Shown one piece after another: positions 59,682 to 64,000 of a DNA stretch of 64,000 nucleotides. This DNA is from Dictyophora rubrovolvata. Taxonomy: Eukaryota > Basidiomycota > Agaricomycetes > Phallales > Phallaceae. The notes beneath the pieces are model-generated. The model was not told the DNA's origin. It did not search any database and worked only from the letters and a program-made list of their open reading frames with translations. Position 1 is the stretch's first letter; each line of letters starts with the position of its first letter. A program made the position numbers and the translations under genes. Location of the stretch: assembly GCA_029959195.1 (NCBI GenBank), contig CP114122.1:2604001-2668000 (forward strand), given 5' to 3'.

Positions 59682-62402
59682 GGTGTGTTATTACTTCTTG
59701 ATGGAAGATATTGGGGAAAATTGCGCGAGATGCTCATCTCCGTTTCTATGTAGGGTGCACTAAGCAACTCGTCTCGAAATTTGTCATCCGGCTATCAGAA
59801 TTTAGTCATTTTCGAACTTTCGGCATGCCTGTAAAGTCACGCTTGTCACATTACTTGCAGCTGCAGACAACCTACAGCCCGGCTTAACTCTCTTTCAGAA
59901 AACTGGATGCACATCTATAAGATAGGTCAATCCCAGAATATTTCTGTTTCTAGACCCACGTTACTTCGCGATACTTAAATGGCACACTCGTGGTTTAGCG
60001 GTCCAAAAATACCTCGTAAGTTAATGAGAGGAGTTTAAATGCTAAGTCATTTGCAGCAAACACCCTCAAACACCCCGTCATTACCGGCAAATAAACATTG
60101 TTCACTAATCTCGGCCTGAAACTCTTCATTACAGACTGGTCACCACGCTAGCTGAGATACTTGAAAATAGACAAATTAAGGAACGGTCACACTGAAGGTT
60201 CACATAGGCAAACGACGAATCAGAGAGCCCGGAGAAGCATTATCGGAGTGGTCGAAAAAAATTCTGCCCGGCTTTGGAGAACTTGGCACATAGTGCGAAT
60301 GTGCATATGATATTAACGAAAATCGGATCCGACGAAGATCGTCCCAGGCCTAAATACGTGCAATCAACAAAAAGTATAGTTCAAAACATCTTAAGGCCGT
60401 TCGGACAATGCGTGGCTAAAGTTTGAGATCTATTCAAGTCCCAGTTCCAATCACCCGAACGCGTAATTCGTAACGCGTATCACTTGTTAACCTTGTTTGA
60501 CCAGTGAGATGGACTAACCCTACCGAACGAATCCCGCACCTTTGCTAACAATTTGAAGTTTGACATCAATGCGCTTCCTGACCCTCGGTCCTCGGAAGTG
60601 TTTGATTCCAATCCGTGTGCAATGGTCCGCCTGACTCTGCCAGTGCTCGATGTTTGGTGTCAATATGTAAGTAGGCTCTCGTGATCGTCCGCTGAAAGAA
60701 AGGGAACCAAGGGGGTCGATATATTTATCCTTAGACTTCAACGAGGTCCGAGGGTTGAGTTACAGTCTACAATCTCATAAACATGTGCCAATAAAATGAA
60801 TAGTCAAGACTCGCGCATTTCGTGTCAGGTGTTTGAATATCACTTTGGGCCTATGCTGACAAATAGCTTTGCGTACTTATACTAGGGGATTCTTGCCAAA
60901 ACAGATCCGAGATGTCGGAGCATGATCTAGCGAGGAAACGTTAGCTCTTACCACTTCACGATAAGGACACTTGACACGTTTGACAGGCGATCATTGCTCA
61001 TTCCGATTTTCTTTCACAGTTAGAAAATGAGAGTCAAAAAAGATTTCCAGGGCAGTTGTCAGCAAAATCGGAAATCCACATCAGAAGCTCACAGTTTTCG
61101 AGGGTGGATGGTATATCAGCAAAGTGAAGATTGGGTGGAGCTAAATTAGATATAAAACCATCCTAGCTAACATTGAACATAAGTTGTCAACAGTAATAAG
61201 ACAGCTTCTTAACTGAAGATAAAATTAAAAACTCTCGTGCTTGGTCTTCATTCGGCACTTGAAATTTCTGCATCAGGCTAGTCTCCAGCAAAAACGTAAG
61301 CGCATGTAGATGCGTATCTCATATTTTAATATGCAAATTGTTCATTAATCTTTGGCTGTAGTTTAATCGCTCGTTATTAACCTTCTTTCGAGCCAGAGCC
61401 TCGATTGATAACCAGTGCCGTCTTTTGCTCCCGAAGTCCCAGTACACCGAACATGCTAAAAATTCTATGAGAACAATGGGAACTCGAGAAGTGCATGGTG
61501 CGAATTCGGGATATATGGATAGTATACCAAAAACGTGGCACGAAGAAAGAGGAACTGAGACAAGATCACATCGCAGTTTGACAAGTTATGACGACTCAAT
61601 GGAAAAAAAACGCCTGTCCACTTGAGCTTGCCGTTCAGCGTTGGCGAACCCATGCCGCACAATGTGACTGTATTATTGTCACACGCCTAGACTGTTTCTA
61701 CGCAATGCGAGCAGCAAGCCAGACAAACTTGGAATTTTCAAGCTTCAATTTTGTTTAAGTGCGGGCCCCACTGAAACTTTTATTCTCTCACTCGCCCTTT
61801 ATACCTGTGACCAATTCGGTTTAAAGCAAGTACTAAAAGAACCTGTCGTTATCTCAATACATTTTCATACAGGGTTATTGAGAACATGCTCCTTAATTTT
61901 GATTTTAGCTTCCATGAGCAATCGGAAGATTGTTATACCGGCACGATGGCTACATACCTTCCCTCTTCAAATGTTCCGGCCGGTTACTTAATGTAATACC
62001 AAGGTCCATTAGGTCCATCAGTCTTGTCGAGGAACCTAATTTGTCGTGGCCTGGTCTCCCGGTTGGCACTTCAGAACGCCAGAAATATACCACCCTTACC
62101 CGTTATGGGTCGATATTCGTCTTCGAATGCTCGTGGATTTGAAACTGGATGAGTGATCATAATAAACTGGGCATGTTTTGGGAAATAGTTACGTTACTTT
62201 TGAACACTTCCAGCAAGTGCTGTCCACATGAGGTGCCCCACTGAAAAGCCAGATTAACCATGCAGGTTAAATTTCGAAATCAGGATTTTCATCTTTTCAT
62301 AGGTTGACCTCTCAAAAGTAATACACATGCCTGCTTTTGCTTTTAAAGGATGCCACAAGCTCCCCTTTTCCAACATCTTTTTTTCCACCCTTACCGATCA
62401 TC
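59682..62402. other. Intergenic, no supported gene
   Basis: This is 2.7 kb of divergent upstream sequence between the 59681 gene and the methyltransferase. ORFs at 60520-60741 (minus), 61425-61625 and 61930-62142 have no recognisable domain or splice partners. Confidence 0.45.
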
Positions 62403-63631
62403 ATGGCTAGACCTACAGCACCGTTCAAAGAACAGGCTTATTGGTTAGTCAACGCTTTTTTCAGACGTCAAAAATCTTCCAAGTCGGATCGTGATACCTT
62501 GGACATTCCCAATACGACGTATCTTCAATCTGTGCGCTTTCTTACTGATTCCCTTAACTGCCTACTCAATGTTACTCTAAGGGCGTAGCAGGGACAGACG
62601 CGGAATATAAGAGGTCAAACTTCAAGGCTCGTGCTCTGATTTTAGGGACGTAACTGATGCTGTCACAGATTAGATGATATACATAATGCCATCAAAGGAA
62701 TACAGGATGGGGCTTTGTCGTTTGTTACACTTAGAGCGCCGAACTTGATATTAGATATGGGGTACCCTTTTGGCAGACATTATCAAATTTAGTTATTCAC
62801 CCCCATTCAGAACAGGCAGTGCTGCTTGGGCCATTCAGGCTGCTCAAACTTTTCCGAGGGCGACTGTGGTAGCAGTGGACATAATTCCTCGCCCAACCAG
62901 GTTTATCCTCCAGCGGCCATTATCTTTTTCTGTATGCTGATTTTACTTTTGAGGAAACTTCCACGGAACCTCAATTACAAGGAAATGAATTTATGTGAAC
63001 CTTTTCCGGGAGAACTCAAGGCTGAAAGTTTCGACATTATCCATATCAGACTTGTACTCATCCATGTGTGTAAATGCAACTACTTTGCTTTTGTTTACGT
63101 TTAGTTTGCTGCTTCCTTTTAGCTACCAAATTACAAGGAGACTTTAGGAAGAACCATCGAATTGCTGAAGCCTGGGGGGTGGCTCCTTGTAACCGACGTA
63201 GTAATGATCCCTCATGGGATCCGCAACCCGCTGCCTCCAAGATTACATAGATTTTTCCAAGGAATTGCGGATCTGATAGCGTCCACAGGTGGTTCACCAA
63301 ATATAGGCCAAGATTTATCAAATGTCCTCGGGTCTTTTCCTCAGCTCGTGGAGGTTAACGTCAAAAAGATATCTGTTCCTATCTCTCGTTGGCGAGATGA
63401 GAGTTTGGGTAAGTGGAAACATAGTCTACTTCGCACTCGTACTTAATCATGAATTTCTTAGATCCCGCTTTACGTGAATTCTCAGCAGCTCTGAGACGGT
63501 CTCTTCTGTTTGGTGTCAGCTCGTCGCCTCAATTCGGAGTTTCTGGAGAGGAGGTAACGCAGGATATGGATGATCCTGATAATGACATATATTATGATAT
63601 TTATTTCACATGGTCGCGAAAGGTAGACTGA
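62403..63631 (+). CDS. SAM-dependent class I methyltransferase
   Basis: It transfers a methyl group from S-adenosylmethionine, probably to a small molecule. Exon 1 from ATG 62403 reads MARPTAPFKEQAYWLVNAFF. Motif I is LILDMGTGSAAWAIQAAQTF, with the next acidic strand VVAVDIIPRP. An intron GTTTATCC…TTTTGAG leads to KLPRNLNYKEMNLCEPFPGE, then SFDIIHIRLVLIHLPNYKET (motif II/III) and LLKPGGWLLVTDVVMIP. The last two exons give VNVKKISVPISRW and DPALREFSAALRRSL…DNDIYYDIYFTWSRKVD. It resembles the UbiE/LaeA-like fungal methyltransferases. All exon phases close, so the gene appears intact. The substrate cannot be told from sequence. A link to the P450 and FMO genes is speculative. Confidence 0.9.
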
Positions 63632-64000
63632 AGATTCTATGCCAATTATATTATTATGGCCGTCACTAGTAGCCCGCTCGACATGGTAGTCTAGTTTACA
63701 TGTACAATCTTTTTACATAAATAAACCAGGTATACTACATTAAGATATCGATAGTTGCTGATTGATAAAGAGCAGTGTAATTTGATCAAAGCTGGACTCA
63801 GTGGGTCCGGACTCTGCTCTGCGCAGTACCACTTATAACAATTAGCACAGGGATGTCAGAGTAGGCCGTTTCAAAACCGTTTCGCTGTCCGTTTCACAAT
63901 TTATTTCCTTCAGGACAATATACAACCCTGACTACGTGATGCATTTATCCGAGACGCGGCACAGACGATTTGCTACTGACCAAATTTTAGACCTGATACT
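63632..64000. other. 3' flank of the methyltransferase, window end
   Basis: This is AT-rich sequence with no ORF of interest before the window ends. Confidence 0.5.

Overview
The window is eukaryotic and almost certainly from an Agaricomycete (mushroom-forming basidiomycete). Nearly every gene is split by several introns of about 50-70 bases with GT-AG borders and CTGAC/CTAAC-like branch sites. The gene families are typical of that class: DUF6699 and DUF6533 proteins, OrdA-like P450s, HGDLK-type TKL kinases, HMG-box regulators and F-box proteins. I see no rRNA, tRNA, CRISPR array or convincing mobile element. Exon borders were worked out by eye from splice signals and reading frame, with no transcript data.

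Layout. 0.4-4.0 kb: a head-to-head pair of DUF6699 genes. 5.0-6.1 kb: a TKL-like kinase. 6.4-7.1 kb: an Erv14/cornichon ER cargo receptor. 8.5-9.8 kb: a trypsin-fold protein that appears to have lost its catalytic serine. 11.0-12.6 kb: an MDR-type alkenal/enone reductase. 13.2-14.3 kb: an F-box-like protein. 14.8-17.3 kb: a flavin monooxygenase with an NTF2-like N-terminus. 17.6-18.1 kb: a small membrane-anchored protein. 18.9-20.4 kb: an acidic protein of unknown function. 20.7-22.8 kb: a P450. 25.5-27.2 kb: a second enone reductase. 31.6-34.0 kb: an HMG-box regulator, followed by BUB3 (34.6-36.0 kb). About 36.0-45.7 kb is almost gene-free. 45.7-47.9 kb: a second HMG-box regulator. 49.8-50.7 kb: the NatA catalytic subunit NAA10. 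51.3-52.9 kb: a DUF6533 membrane protein. 53.5-54.9 kb: a third DUF6699 gene. 56.4-58.4 kb: a second P450, apparently frameshifted. 58.5-59.7 kb: an N-glycosylation-rich conserved protein. 62.4-63.6 kb: a SAM-dependent methyltransferase.

How the genes may work together. Conserved housekeeping genes (ERV14, BUB3, NAA10) are interleaved with accessory enzymes and regulators. The two P450s, two enone reductases, FMO and methyltransferase are tailoring-type enzymes, but no polyketide synthase, NRPS or terpene cyclase is visible. A metabolic cluster is therefore only a hypothesis. Several families occur as separated paralogue pairs (P450, reductase, HMG box) or a trio (DUF6699), which suggests local duplication. 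The clearest oddities are conserved micro-exons (7 nt in both reductases, 14 nt in both P450s), a GC-AG intron inside a P450 heme signature, the serine-less protease fold, and two HMG-box regulators with very long upstream intergenic regions.
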